Shown here one piece after another: positions 1 through 11,373 of a stretch of DNA of 64,000 bases. The notes under the pieces were generated by a model. It was given only the letters and a program-made list of their open reading frames with translations, searched no databases and was not told where the DNA came from. The stretch is from Chloranthus sessilifolius. Its lineage: Eukaryota; Streptophyta; Magnoliopsida; Chloranthales; Chloranthaceae. Every line of letters begins with the position of its first letter. Positions within the stretch are counted from its first letter, which is position 1. Made by a program: the position numbers and the translations under genes. The DNA is taken from positions 104,701,416 through 104,765,415 of the forward strand of contig CM037596.1 in the NCBI GenBank assembly GCA_021018995.1, written 5' to 3'.

Positions 1-56
1 TTGTTTTGTTTTTAAAAAATAAAAATAAAAATAAATAAATAAATAAATAAATTTGG

Positions 57-560
57 AATCGATGCATCAACCCCTTATGGTCGATTCATCGACCCACCCT
101 GGGTCGATGCATCGACCCCTTTGTGCTCGATTAATCGACCCTTTTGGTCGATTAATCGACAGTATTTATGGAGTCTCCTTTTTCAAGGAGACTGCATTTA
201 TGACGGTTTTTTACTTTTTTTTAGTCGATTAATCGACTCCTTTAGTCGATTAATCGACTGCACATTTTGAAATTTGTGCCGTATTGAAAATCTGTCAGTT
301 TTGTTTTTATTTGGTGTCGATTAATCGACTCTTTATGGATCGATTAATCGACTTTTATTTCGGGACATGCGTTTTTGGTTTTTATTTGCCTCGGTTTTTG
401 TCGATTAATCGAGGAAGTACGTCGATTAATCGACTTTTCCACTTCCGGACGTTGCGTCTTTTCACTTAAAGACGTTGCGTGTTTTCCATGCGTCGGGACT
501 TCTGACGCGTCCGTTTTCAATGGAGTCGATTAATCTACACTTTTGGTCGATTAATCGATT
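57..560. repeat. Palindromic word array, family A, copy 1
   Basis: About a dozen copies of the 12-bp palindrome TCGATTAATCGA, usually extended to GTCGATTAATCGAC, plus TCGATGCATCGA and near matches such as TCGATTCATCGA. Spacers are unrelated and of variable length. The array ends about 40 bp before the TATA-like CTATTTAAAT that precedes the ORF at 679. The same words recur at 2045-2341 and 5411-5544. Confidence 0.9.
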
Positions 561-597
561 ATTTTGCGTGTGTCCGTCCCGAGAGGACGCCTTTGCG

Positions 598-609
598 CCT
601 ATTTAAATG
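598..609 (+). promoter_or_regulatory. TATA-like box before the ORF at 679
   Basis: CTATTTAAATGG lies about 75 bp before the ATG at 679 and directly after the palindromic array, the spacing expected of a plant core promoter. This suggests an internal promoter for the extra ORF. Inference from position only. Confidence 0.4.
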
Positions 610-678
610 GAGCAGTCTCACTACGATTTTCATTGAGTTTATTTTTCTGACTGCCTCCGACATTCCGACAGTGCAATC

Positions 679-1799
679 ATGGCTTCGACCTCTGCCGCAC
701 CGCAAAGACGTGTACAACGCCCTGCTGGTCATCCACGTGATCAGCCAAGTGGTTGCTTCGCGACCCGCGACCTATGTTCCGAATATGTTTTTGATCTCGC
801 GGCTTTTCAAGCTTCGCTGCGCTGCTTCTCGCCTATGCGATGGCTCTCAATGCCCATTTTCTCCTCACTCCACCCGTGATCAAAGTGTCCGAACGCGTTG
901 TTCGGTTATTCTATCAGAACATGGCATGGGTGCCCGCCTCCATCGAGAATCAAGTCGCCGCCCACTTCACTGTTACAATTGATGGGTGGTCGCGCCCGAT
1001 TTATCTGCACACCATTGCGGAGGTCTTTAATGTTTTGTGCGAGCGCCCTTACAATCACATTTTGGGTGAGGAACTCGACGAGTCTTAGGAGGATATAATC
1101 AACGAGATGTGCCGCTGCATATTTTCTTCTGGGATCGCCACTAGGCGATCGGCGTTGCCGCGCCCGCTTTTGTTTTGGGATAGTGTGGTCAGTAGCAATC
1201 TCTGCCCCCGTGGCCACGTTTCGGAGCGCACCGGTGATCGGGTTCAAGCACTTTATGGGGCCCACCACAATTCATGGATCAACGTGCCCAGGATTATTCA
1301 TGATGGCATGTGGCGATGCCATGACGAACTCACTAAACCTACAACTGGTGAAGCCCCGTTGGTCTACTTCCCCCATTATGTTATGAAGTTGCTTAATTTT
1401 CTTCGTTTCCCGTTCTACCGGGATGATGATATCGGGGACCTTGCATTTTATCGTTATGGTGCGTCCCAATGGAACCGCAGTATGCGTCTCTTGGGAAATA
1501 TCCCTGATGCCCCTGCTGATGCACCAGCCCAACCGGCTCCCCCACGCCAGCGTCGCCGCGTCCGTCAGGATGACCAACATGCACCTGATCAAGGACCCGA
1601 GGAGGGTGTGTCGCTTGGTTCGCTCCAAGCCCAAATTACCTCTTTACAAGAGGAGCAGCAGCGACAACATGGTGCACTCCTGCGCCATAGCCACTATGAT
1701 CGTTCCTTCCTCCATCAGATCGGGCAGCGCATGTGGCCTGATAGTTATGATGAGATGCGCGCCAGGGCCCGCCAGGCCGAGGAGGATGGTGATGATTAG
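679..1799 (+). pseudogene. Extra 3' ORF of family A, 'putative plant transposon protein' type, broken
   Basis: Starts MASTSAAPQRR in one frame, shifts frame near 825-840, then reads in a single frame to 1799 except for a TAG at 1086-1088. The core VRLFYQNMAWVP, followed about 20 residues later by IDGW, aligns by eye with VKLFYQNL (10120-11373) and LKLFFQNLRWG (47241-48711). This is the retrotransposon-associated domain usually labelled putative plant transposon protein, whose biochemical role is unknown. The C-terminus is Pro/Ala-rich, then Gln-rich and helical (LQAQITSLQEEQQ), and ends acidic. Inactive as it stands. Confident of the family, not of any function. Confidence 0.7.
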
Positions 1800-2213
1800 T
1801 TTGATTAGTCTAGGATTAGGATTTTTCGTTTTGTATTATTTTTCTTTCTTTTGTTTAGGCTGTTTATTTTAGGAGTCAAATCAGAAGTGTCCATGTAATC
1901 ATCGTATTTATCAATGAAAAAGTGTGTTTTCTAATCTGTGTGGGATTGCCAAAATTTTGCTTATTACCTGTTTCCTTTAGAGTAGTTGAAAAGCACCATT
2001 AAAATGCCATTTTTTAAACAATTTCAACTCTCTGCCAAGATGGTGTCGATTAATTGAGGGTTATACTCGATTAATCGACCCAGTGTTTGCGAAAAAAAAA
2101 AAAAATTTTTTTTTTTTTTAGGAAATCGATGAATCGACCCCTTTGTCGATTAATCGACCCCCAAAGGGTCGATGCATCGACCTTTAGGGATCGATTAATC
2201 GACCCTATGTTTG

Positions 2214-2256
<43 letters not shown>

Positions 2257-2566
2257 AGGAGTCGATGCATCAACCCCAATGTCGATTAATCGACCCCAAA
2301 CGGCCGATGCATCGACCTTCAGGGATCGATTAATCGACCCCACCATTTTTTGTTTTTTTTTTTTTGTTTTTTTGCGGCGGTACTCATTTTGAAACTCTAA
2401 TTTGCCACTTTTCTCACGACCGTGGACTCCCTTAGACGTATTGCCACAATTTTTATTGTTTCTTTTTTGCAGGATACCTCTTTCCACTCCTACTCTAACT
2501 CTATATATTTCTCCCTTTATATTCCCCTTTAGGCTCACTTTTTATTAACTCTGCACAATCTTTCTC
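1800..2566 (+). repeat. Spacer with palindromic array copy 2 and poly-A tracts
   Basis: No gene seen. 1800-2040 is a T-rich tail. 2045-2341 holds at least seven TCGATTAATCGA/TCGATGCATCGA words separated by two long A runs (2091-2104, 2214-2252), some words diverged. TATATAT near 2500 lies about 65 bp before the ATG at 2567, the same array, TATA, ORF order as at 57-679. Predicted proteins here are homopolymer artefacts. Confidence 0.75.
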
Positions 2567-2971
2567 ATGGCCCGACGATTATATCTCACCAGAGCACGAT
2601 TTTCAAAGATGGAGGAGACTGCTAAAAAGCGGGAGCGCCGCTCTCATCGGACGGTCCCTTTTGTGTCCAACAATGTTGAAATCATCGACCTCGATCCGAT
2701 GATCATTCCTTACTGGGGAGAACCATCTAGAAAAAAGGTAAATCGCTCCAAATCTCCTACACCGTGCATCAATACTGATATCGAGATAATTGATGTGATG
2801 CCGTCACCATCTCCCCCATCTTCATCTCCTACTTTCACCTCCCCACCTCCATCCATCCAATCGGCGGTGTCTCATCAATTTCCCCTGGATCTTTGGGTGA
2901 AATTGTTCCTTGTGCCTAAGAATATCAATTTAAGTGATCCGAGGTGGATGGGTCCGCCTACCAATGATTAA
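2567..2971 (+). CDS. Second family A ORF, 134 aa, with two SUMO-interaction-like motifs
   Basis: An intact 134-codon frame starting MARRLYLTRARF. I recognise no catalytic domain. Seen: a basic N-terminus (TAKKRERRSH), two hydrophobic-acidic motifs of the SUMO-interacting type, NVEIIDLDP (about residues 43-51) and DIEIIDVMP (about 71-79), a Ser/Pro-rich linker and a C-terminal DPRWMGPP. That last motif echoes the DPKWLGP and RPKMVWAKG positions of the extra ORFs in E1/E2, so this may be a shortened N-terminal version of the same protein. Its downstream tail (TTTAGTTTAGGATT) resembles that after 1799. Expression is unknown. Confidence 0.5.
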   Translation: MARRLYLTRARFSKMEETAKKRERRSHRTVPFVSNNVEIIDLDPMIIPYWGEPSRKKVNRSKSPTPCINTDIEIIDVMPSPSPPSSSPTFTSPPPSIQSAVSHQFPLDLWVKLFLVPKNINLSDPRWMGPPTND

Positions 2972-5024
2972 CAGAGTTGGATTCATGTTTAGTTTAGGAT
3001 TTAAGATTTAGGTTTTTTAGTTTTTTCTTCTTTCCTTTTTGTTTTGTTTTGTTTAGTTTAGATTGTTTTTAATTCCCTCAATAGTGTAACCATATTCCCT
3101 TCAATATATTTTTTTTTGTCATGTTCCAATTTGATGCACATATTCTCTGCACCTGATCTTTGTGTTGAGGTACTTTTTTCAAACAGGTTTAGGGGTGCGC
3201 TACTTCTTTCAGTCAATGCGGGCATTGTCATCTTTAGGTTTGGGGGTATGATTATCTATTTTGTGTCATTTATATGTTTTATCTGAAAAAAAAAAAAAAA
3301 AAAAATTTAAATTTTGAAGTCATCATGCACATTATTTTACGATTGTTTTCAAACTTTAGTTGATGATGCATGTGAATTTAATTTTGAGAATAATAGTGTC
3401 ATATTTTGATTACTTGTATCTAAGATGAGGAAGCTTAATGTGATATTTTATGGATAATTTTGATATTCATGCCTAGAATTTTTACACTTATACCAAGCTA
3501 AAACTTAGAAATCGATGAACTGTTTTGAATGTTGAATCTTAGGTTCTCAGTGGAGACTAAACCCAGTGAGCTTTAGAGCTAATTTCCCGTCATTGATGAG
3601 TGAATATATAAACTCGGAGTTTTCTTTGAATACGACTTATTTTGCATAATCTCATACACTTCATTTTGACTTGTGACTTTGAATGAAATCAAATTCATAT
3701 CATTATGTTAGAATGTACTGTATATCTACTCAAGACAAATAGGCAAGGTTACTATCTTTTAAGGACATGATTGAAGGCCATCTTTGGCTCGTTTGTGCTT
3801 AAAATGCCCCACCTCAAATAAATTTATCTTTCTAGTACCCCTTTGAGCCTATTGAAAAATTTACCTTTATACATTCTTTGATAAGCCACGTTAACCTTTG
3901 ACCCCCTTCACCATTTCTGAAAATTCAGCTTTACCCTTCTTATTTCTGAGAAATTAGGAACGAGGGATGAGAGTGAACGAAAAGAGAGTAAGTGGAGAGA
4001 TACTGAGTTGTGGTGTTTACTGAGAGTGTATGGCAAAAATAAAAAGAAAAAGGGGGGAGAAAAGGAAAAAGAAAATTGTGAAAAATAATGAAAAATCTGA
4101 GGTGCTTCAAGAAAAAGGAAGAGAAAAAGAAAGTTGAGAAAAATAGAAAAAAATTGAGAAAAATAGTGAGAGATTAGAAAAGAAAAAGAAGAGAAATAGG
4201 AAAAAATCAAAAAGGTGTTTCTTTTCCAATTTCTCAGAAATTTTGAATCCCAACTTCCAATTCTTTCTTACCCTTTCCTGAGCCCCGTTATAACCCTAAA
4301 AAGACCTTTATGATCTGATCTTGCATTAGTAACTGCCTTGTGGAGAGTAAATATGTGATACTTATGACACTTGATATGACATGCTTAGGATATACAAGTA
4401 TCTTTTTATGAGATTTATTTTTGTTCATTGATTGCATCGTGTTTCATTTATCATGTGAGACCTTTTTATTTGCTTTGTATTGACCTCTCACATATGTGCG
4501 AAAACTATCCACTATCGGTGTCTGTATATTTTGAGAGTATACCTAAAGTGAGGATTGAGTCAAAACAACAGATCCAACGGTTTTCCGTTTGAACTAGTTC
4601 TGAGATGAATGAATTTTGGTTTGGTTATGCACACACTTCACGTTTAGGCATGAATGGATGAGCTATCTAACGATTTGAGCATTAGACTAATTTGCATGGA
4701 TATTAGTATGATTAGTATAACATTGTTATTTAAAATTGAAAATTCGCATGTTGAATTGATTAATGATTTTTGTTTTTGAATGGTATATATGTTATCAAAA
4801 TCATATTTTGAAAACTCAATTTTATCGATGATTTCAAAAATATATTGAAGTTTGTGGGTAACTTCACTGTAAACCCTCAGGAGACACAACTCCTCTACTA
4901 GGATCACCTAGGGGTTTAAAGGCTTGTTGCATATGCTAAGTGCAATCGTGTTCCCTACGAAAGTGGCATTTATTTTCTTTAGTTTGCTTTGCTCGAGGAC
5001 TAGCAAAGTGTAGGTTTGGGGGTA
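2972..5024 (+). other. AT-rich 3' non-coding region of family A
   Basis: No credible gene in 2 kb. It contains AGGTTTGGGGGTATGAT at 3235-3251 and again at 5012-5028, so there are two polypurine-like tracts about 1.8 kb apart, plus a poly-A run at 3285-3305 and purine-rich DNA at 4030-4210. The second G-tract directly precedes the LTR and is the likely plus-strand primer site. Confidence 0.55.
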
Positions 5025-6823
5025 TGATGAGTACAGAAAAATAATGATATTTCGCCCCTAAATACCTATATTTAGCTATCCGATGAAGGCTATCTGATGA
5101 GATTGATTAGATTTGAAGTGTTTCAGGTAAATACAATCCAAGTATAGAAAACAGTTCAAGAATTCTAAATATAATGTCAAAACACAGCAACTTTGGGTAA
5201 TCAAGAACTTGGTGAGACTTGCGGCTACATTTGGACCTTCAAAACGGCCGAATTATGAAATTGTCAAAACATGAAAGTTGTAGATCTTTTCATCAGCGTT
5301 CTAACGGTGTAAGAATCACCTCAATCCGAGTTCGTAACAGAAAGTTATGGCCGAAATACTGAAGCAGTGTCTGAACCAAGAGAAAGTGCTAAATTTCACG
5401 GATTTCTGGGGTCGATGCATCGACCCTATAGGTCGATTAATCGAGAATGAGTCAGAGTCTGACACGAAATTGACACTGTAAAGCATATTTTTGGGATTTT
5501 TTGGCGGCTCGATGCATCGACCCTCCCTGATCGATTAATCGACCCTAAAACTTGGCTTGGGAGACTCCCGCGACAAGGGTCTATTTAAAGCGACTCAAAC
5601 ACTTCGGAAAAAGAGAATTAGAATTAGAGAGGAATTAATTAGATAGAATTAGTTTTAGGAGAGAGTTTTAGTTTTAAAGTTCTTAGTTTTTAGCCATTAT
5701 TTTTCATAGTTAGACATAGAAATAGGGAAGTTTTATTATTCTTTTGAGAGCTTTGTTCCCTTTAATTTTTCAGTACTCATTCCTAAATTTTGTTCAAAGT
5801 TTATTCTTGCATTAATTTCGTTTCTGAAGATCATCATACTTGTGGATCAACGTAATTTATTTTAAAGTTTGAGGTAATTTTAATTAATGTTATTTTCCCG
5901 TCTTTATTTATTTATGTCATTTACTTACAATATGTGTGGCTAAATTTATAGGGATGGGGATCTAATGATTCCCATCCGAGGGATGTACTTTTAATAATTT
6001 AAATTTAGGATTAAAATATGAGATTTTATTTTATGGTTGTTGTGCTATCATGAACGGATGAAATCCCCGCCACTAACCGGGATCGCGTGTGCCGAGTCAT
6101 GCCCGAGATCTCAAATCTGTGACGGTAATTTTACCCAATCATTGTTATGGTCTTTTTGCTTTCATCGTATGGATCTAATTACGATTATGTTCTGGGATCG
6201 AGTGTGCCTTGCCATGCCCTGGATCTTGGTTCTGTAATGGTAATTTTATCTTAAATACTCCCTAATCTGAATAAAGTGTGCCTAGTCATGCCCTTGATTT
6301 CAGATTTATAAGTGGTATTCTTGTTAGAATTTTCACCCACTTTGGGGATGATTTTTATTTGAACCTGAGATCATGTGTGCCTAGCCATGCCCTTGATCCC
6401 AGATCTATATATGAAAATCATCTAAGTCCTAATTGTAGGGATGCAATGTGGAGCCTATTAGGGTGTTGACCATTGATCTTCCATAAAAGATGTATGTTAC
6501 CAATGAAATATCTCATAATTTAATCCTTAGATTTATATTATAGGAAGAACGGACCAAAGATGGGAGGATTTAGTATCTTCATCTTTATCATCATCTTCAC
6601 CTTTACTTTTGAATTATCAATTGAATTTTAGTTTGTAGTCATTAATTACCATCTCATCAACCGCTTAAATCATAAAACTGGTAGAATACTGTTAGATCTT
6701 AATAGATTTCTAGAATTGCTTGTCTCTTTTAGATATTTCAAAATTAGTCCTCGTGGGAACGATCTCGTACTCCGCACCCACTATATACAAACCGATTCGT
6801 GCACTTGCGAGTAAAACATCACA
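5025..6823 (+). mobile_element. 3' LTR of family A (about 1.8 kb)
   Basis: Begins TGATGAGTAC right after the G-rich tract and ends in CATCACA. Carries the family palindromes at 5411-5424, 5431-5444, 5508-5521 and 5530-5543, then a TATA-like CTATTTAAAG at about 5581 and purine-rich leader-like sequence. The end with GTGGGAACGATC and CACTTGCGAG is typical of Athila/Tat LTRs. No second LTR is in the window, so a solo LTR is possible. Confidence 0.6.
6087..6400 (+). repeat. Four imperfect subrepeats within LTR A
   Basis: Copies at 6087, 6202, 6276 and 6375 share a core close to GTGTGCCTAGYCATGCCC followed by TKGATC. Units are 74-115 bp apart and flanks diverge. No coding meaning is apparent. Confidence 0.7.
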
Positions 6824-7205
6824 TTAAAAATATCACAACAGAACTCCATAGCAATAATCTATCAGAGGCAAGATTAGAAGCATATATAGCAGAAAGATAA
6901 AACTGCAAGCCATCATTTCTTATGATATTGACATGAACCAGTTGATCAGTTTTAACATGTTTGTCAATCGAGAATTTGTCAGGATCCCACATAATCCACA
7001 CCCACCCAAACATTTGACTGTTATAATTCATGACACAATTCCAGCTCCTTTTTATCGAACGCATAATTCTATCACTTCTAGACTGACTGATTTTAGTTTC
7101 CATTAGGCAAATAATATCGAGACTTTGTTCTTTAATTAAGTTTTTCACCTCATTCCTTTTAGTTTGGTGATTGAGACCCCGGACATTCCACGACCCACAA
7201 TTCAT
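6824..7205 (-). pseudogene. LINE ORF2 N-terminus (endonuclease domain), truncated
   Basis: MNCGSWNVRGLNHQTKRNEV and DIICLMETKI are the start of the apurinic/apyrimidinic-type endonuclease domain of L1 ORF2, with the conserved N of SWNVRGL and the metal-binding E of METK. The family would continue for about 1,200 residues. Here it ends after about 125, at the junction with the family A LTR. Confidence 0.8.
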
Positions 7206-7410
7206 CTAGACGGGTCTGAGTGCTGGGTCGACCCAGCCTTGCTTCCTTTACCCTTTCCCTGTTGTTTAGATTTAGTTTTTACTGCTTGGATTTAGCATTA
7301 TTTACTTGTTGCACCCCTATAATTTGAGAAATAGACCCAATGCCAAACTTGTTATTTTCTAAGATTTCAGAAGTAATCGAATCAATGCCATTCAATATAT
7401 CAAATTGATT

Positions 7411-8862
7411 TCATGAAGGATGATTTACCTCCAAGCTTGGCAGTTGAGTATATCTTTCCTTTTCCTTAGGAGCGGATCCGGAGTATTCTATATTGTCCAC
7501 GATAAAGCAAGGCTCCTTTTCCTTAGGTGCAGATCTGGAGAGTAATTCTGTATTTCCCACAATAAAGTTTGGAGTTTCCAAAACTATATCCAAGAACCTC
7601 TCCAAGCCCTTCAAACCACTTTCCTGAAAGGAAGGTGATTCAACTATTCTATCTTTATCAGGAAAACGATCCCCCAAGGACTCCAACTCAACAATATCTC
7701 AGCAATTCTCCTCAAGATTCTGATCCACACCTGATTTCAAAACATCCACTCCACTTCCCTGAAAGGAAGGTGACTCACTACGACGGTTGAGAGATCTTAT
7801 CTCTTTCCATTCACCACTTTGAGCCGAATTCTCTACCGCCTGATTTTTCAGGCTCCAAACAACCAGAATCGCTAAGTTACCCATTTGTTTTCTCCTTGTT
7901 TTGGCACTAGCTTTGACTCTCAAATTTCCATGCATCTGCAGGTTCCTACCCTTCCATTGACCTCGCAATCTAGTGAGCCACGGGATTCCCCATACTTGGT
8001 GTATTTTCTTTGTTGTTTGAACTAGGTCCTCCATCAATCATCATCTTTTTCACTGGTTTTAGACTTATCTTTGAATGCCCCCGATGTCTCTTTTCTCACT
8101 ACAATCCGAATGTAATAAGGATTTTCAAGATGGGCAGGCACAAGGCCGCCATTCATAATGAATAGACTGAAAATGAGAGGAACCATCAGACAGTTCTAAC
8201 TCAACATTATTGGGTAATTGCTTACCAATTTCAACTTCCACACAAATTCTCGCAAATGCGAGCCTGGACTTGTTCGAAGTTTGTTTGTCCATTCTCAGTG
8301 GATTTCCAATGCAACTGCCGATATTACTAAAAGTGCTTTGGCACCAACAAATCAAAGATATCCCGAGAAATCTAGCCCATACCGGGATCGATGAAAATTT
8401 TTCTTTGTCCATGCGAAGACTAGGCTCCCATTTTTTCAATATCAATGGTCTACCCCCAATAGACCAAATCCCTGCTTCCAATATAAACTTCCAATCTTCC
8501 TCCAGGCTAAAGTCAAAAAGGAAAACACATTCATCCATAGCAAGGACCTGAGCAGTACCTTCAATCTTCCATTTACGAGAAACATCTGTCTTAACCCCTT
8601 GATAGAATAATTTCCTTCTAATGGAATATCCCACAAGGGCATTCTCCCATCGAGAGGCCTCAACCTGTACATCTCTATCATCACAGAGAACCTTAGAGGA
8701 ATCCTGCGCCGAAAAGGACAACACACACGAAGACTCAACAGAAGATCCGTTAGAAAAAAGAGAGCTCCATTTAAGAACAGGTCTAGAAGGACCAGGATCA
8801 AGAGGATTAGAAGAAGCCATGAAAACCGATAAAGAGATCTCAATCACCGCATGAATCCTCAA
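7411..8862 (-). pseudogene. LINE ORF1 (DUF4283-type gag-like RNA-binding protein), broken
   Basis: One frame from 8862 (or the inner Met at 8820, MASSNPLDPG) to 7411, interrupted by stops near 8125-8040 and 7699. Residues about 60-200 match the DUF4283 pattern of plant LINE ORF1 proteins (WENALVGYSI, FILEAGIWSIGGRPLILKKW, IPVWARFLGI). A decayed zinc-knuckle lead-in, HYEWRPCACPS, follows. The C-terminal part has duplicated motifs: ESPSFQ twice and SAPKEKE twice. ORF1 proteins of this class bind the element RNA. Not functional here. Confidence 0.75.
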
Positions 8863-8940
8863 CTCAACCCCAGGAAGAGAGCCTATGCTGAATCAAGGAA
8901 GAAGATAACCACACGAAATTTAAGACCCCAGAGCAAAACT

Positions 8941-9701
8941 TTCCTTCACCTATAACAATAGTCTTAAGTTACGATTAAGTCATTGATGAACTGAGCATAG
9001 TATGTACGATGTGAGAAATAAATAGAAAATCGAAATCATGTGAAATTTTTGAATTTTGTTTGAACATTGATTTGAAAGTAAGGCTCTTTTGAATTATGTT
9101 CAGACATGAAATGAAACTTGAAAATTTCTCGTTGATTCAATTTTTATATGATAATGCTTTTGATATTAGTCATTGAACCTATGTTTCGAATCGATTAATG
9201 TGAATGACATTGATCTTTTTCCTACTGAGCTTAGACTGTTAGATCATCTCGACATCTTATGTCACAAGTTTAGATTTGGATCAGGATCTTGAGCTAGAGG
9301 AGGATCCTGATTATACTTCAGAGGCAAAAGAAGAGCTTCCACCTGAAGACTATTTTCCTTAGTCTAACTAGATAGATTTTTGGCTTAGTACATTCTAGTG
9401 GTTGTAAGTAGAATACTTGAATTGGAAATTGTATAACTTTATATAGTTTTGGGTGAACCACTGTTTAGGTAACGGTTGGCCATCACCGGTGATTCATTTT
9501 GTCATTTTGATTTACGCTTTGTATAGAAATGGAATCATGTTGGTGCCATATGATATGTGTTTTGGCCTTCTGCAAAAATGGCATGTGTCAGAAGGCATCA
9601 GATGATCCAGTTTTCATAGAATTAGGTGTAAGGGAAAATTGGATTGTCACCTAATGACGGCTTTTCTTAGAAATTCGTATCGAAAAAATCAGGTTGTCAC
9701 A
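8941..9701 (+). mobile_element. Truncated gypsy LTR, family B (3' part)
   Basis: Ends GGTTGTCACA at 9701, the end used by the other chromovirus LTRs here. Contains the conserved acidic peptide (ending PPEDYFP, stop 9360-9362) and the stem-loop at 9455-9495. The LTR 5' part is missing, probably displaced or deleted at the LINE junction. No tRNA primer site follows 9701, so gag-pol has been deleted. Confidence 0.65.
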
Positions 9702-9900
9702 GAAATATGCAATCTGAAGAAATCATACGAACGATTTCAGAAACCGCTCGCACGATTTCTTCAAAAGCCTAGAACAAAAAGTTCTGAGAAAATTCGCCCA
9801 CGTGAATTTTTCTTTTCGTGCGCGCGCGATGTTTCCTACGGCCCTTGGTAAATTGTAATTCGCGCTAGTGAATTTGCATATCGCCCACACGAATTTCTAA
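9702..9900 (+). repeat. Family B word array upstream of its extra ORF
   Basis: Loose repeats built on AAATTCG and CGTGAATTT: AATTCGCGCTAGTGAATT, TTCGCCCACGTGAATTT, CCCACACGAATTT, CGCACGATTTC. Less regular than the E1/E2 or A arrays but in the same place, between LTR or pol and the extra ORF. Confidence 0.5.
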
Positions 9901-10072
9901 ATATAAATGGGCTCCATGCCCATTTCTTTCATTTTCATGAGAAATCAAAACGAAAAATAGGGTTTTCTTCTTCTTCTCCACGAAAACTTGTCGTTCTTCT
10001 CCGGATTCACGCATGTCCTTCATTCGTGAGGCGCTCTTTTCGATTCTTCTCTACGTCAAAGGTAAGTTTTAC
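9897..10072 (+). promoter_or_regulatory. Possible promoter and leader splice donor before ORF at 10120
   Basis: TATAAAT at about 9901 is followed by a pyrimidine-rich leader and the strong donor AAAG/GTAAGTTT at about 10061-10062, 58 bp before the ATG at 10120. This suggests a spliced transcript dedicated to the extra ORF. No acceptor could be fixed. Confidence 0.4.
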
Positions 10073-10119
10073 CTTGTCTTTTGAAATTTATTTATTTCAA
10101 ATATTTTGAACCCAAGAAC

Positions 10120-11373
10120 ATGGATCCTAAGAAAATGCTCGCTTCGAAGAACCCAACTTCGAAAGTTAAGGTTTTGAAAAAACCAAAAGTAGACCTTCCT
10201 CCGCCCGTGCATGTGCAACCCTCCAAATGGTGGGACGCTAAGGGCTTCGAAACGGAATGGTCATTTAATCACGACCTATTCGAGGAGGAAGAAGAGACTA
10301 AATGGACCCTTGATTACCTTACTGCGACCGGGATGAAATCACTTCTCGAGCATTTTAAGGAATATTACTACCCTAGATTGGTAAAATTATTTTACCAAAA
10401 TTTACATATGAGCGAAGATAAATCGAAGTTGTGCACCGAAATTGACCGATGGACATTCCAATTCAATGTCCACAATATCGCTGCCGCCATGGAATCTTCC
10501 CCGACTTTTACCCCTGGTAGAGGTCTACAACTCCCAAACGGTGGAATTGTGCCTCACCATGACATTCTTGCCAACATGACCCATGGGGAACAAGGATCAG
10601 GAAAGTCTGTGCGACGAGCCTAGTTACCAGCCCAAATGTGCCCATTAGATATAATCCTTCGAAGGAACCTATTCCCGTTAAGGCATGAGCAAGAGAGAGT
10701 TGATATCCTACTCCAAGCCTTATATGCGGCTTATGAGGAGAAATGGTTCAATGCTCCAATTGTGGTATGGGACAAGATAATTTATGCCCGAAATCATGCG
10801 AGGGAAGTTCACAAGAAAACTTTGATGGCATTGTCATACGCTCGATTGATCACCCGTATGATTGAGCAATAAGAGGACAACGAGGAAGATGAGAAATATG
10901 AGATTTCACCAAATGAACCACAAGTCACCGATAACACCAAGAGATATCGGATAGAGGATTTGAAATAAAGCTACACTGGTTTAAATGCAAGTGTGCAACA
11001 CCGACAAAACCAAGAGATAGCGAGGCGTGCACATCATGAGTAGGTAGCTCAACCCCCAATGCCCCCCCCACAGCAAGTTCCAACCCAACAGCCACCCGCC
11101 TAGCATAGTAATGTGCCCATTCGGACCGAGCTTGAGCGAAGGATGGACTTGCATGAGCAAATGCTCAGGCAATTGTCACAACAAAACGGAGAAATGAAGC
11201 AGCAACTTAATTTCCATGAAGCTATGCTTATGGACATGATGCAATACATGCTTCCAAGAATCGCCTCCAAGTGCATCGATAGAGCACGCGCGTACACACC
11301 GGGCCCTTCTAGTTCTTGTGTAGATGAGGTTGTGGGAGATGGTGCATATCAAGCAGGTGATGGGGTGGGCTAG
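10120..11373 (+). pseudogene. Extra 3' ORF of family B, 'putative plant transposon protein' type
   Basis: A single reading frame of about 418 codons from MDPKKMLASK to 11373, with five premature stops (10621, 10870, 10966, 11041, 11101) and no frameshift. Conserved core: SKWWDAKGF, then ARG/PRLVKLFYQNL-like motif, IDRWTFQFNVHNIAAAME, LLQALYAAYEEKWFNAP, SYARLITRMIEQ. The last parts match LITKMVEQY of E1/E2. A C-terminal coiled-coil-like stretch (RMDLHEQMLRQLSQQNGEMK) follows. Two or more stops are CAG/CAA to TAG/TAA, as expected from cytosine deamination. Role unknown. Confidence 0.75.

Larger units (their letters stand above)
1..6823 (+). mobile_element. Ty3-gypsy retrotransposon family A (Athila/Tat-like), 3' part
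   Basis: The window opens inside an element and leaves it at an LTR end. Seen: two extra ORFs (679-1799, 2567-2971), a long AT-rich region, a G-rich polypurine tract at 5011-5024 and a 3' LTR (5025-6823). The text before the LTR (CTCGAGGACTAGCAAAG, then TTTGGGGG) and the LTR tail ending in CACTTGCGAG resemble Athila/Tat-type plant elements known to me. No gag or pol is in the window; these would lie to the left. Lineage is inferred from these short signatures only. Confidence 0.7.
6824..8940 (-). mobile_element. L1-type LINE, 5' part only
   Basis: Minus-strand ORF1 (8862-7411) followed by the first ~125 codons of ORF2 (7205-6824). ORF2 stops being LINE-like exactly at the LTR A end, so the reverse-transcriptase part is missing. 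Simplest reading: family A inserted into this LINE and its 3' part lies left of the window. The 5' boundary near 8940, against LTR B sequence, is approximate. Confidence 0.75.

Noticed and set aside
2071..2538. 155-codon minus-strand ORF rich in Lys and Phe
   Set aside because: Created by poly-A/poly-T tracts and the palindromic array; no domain.
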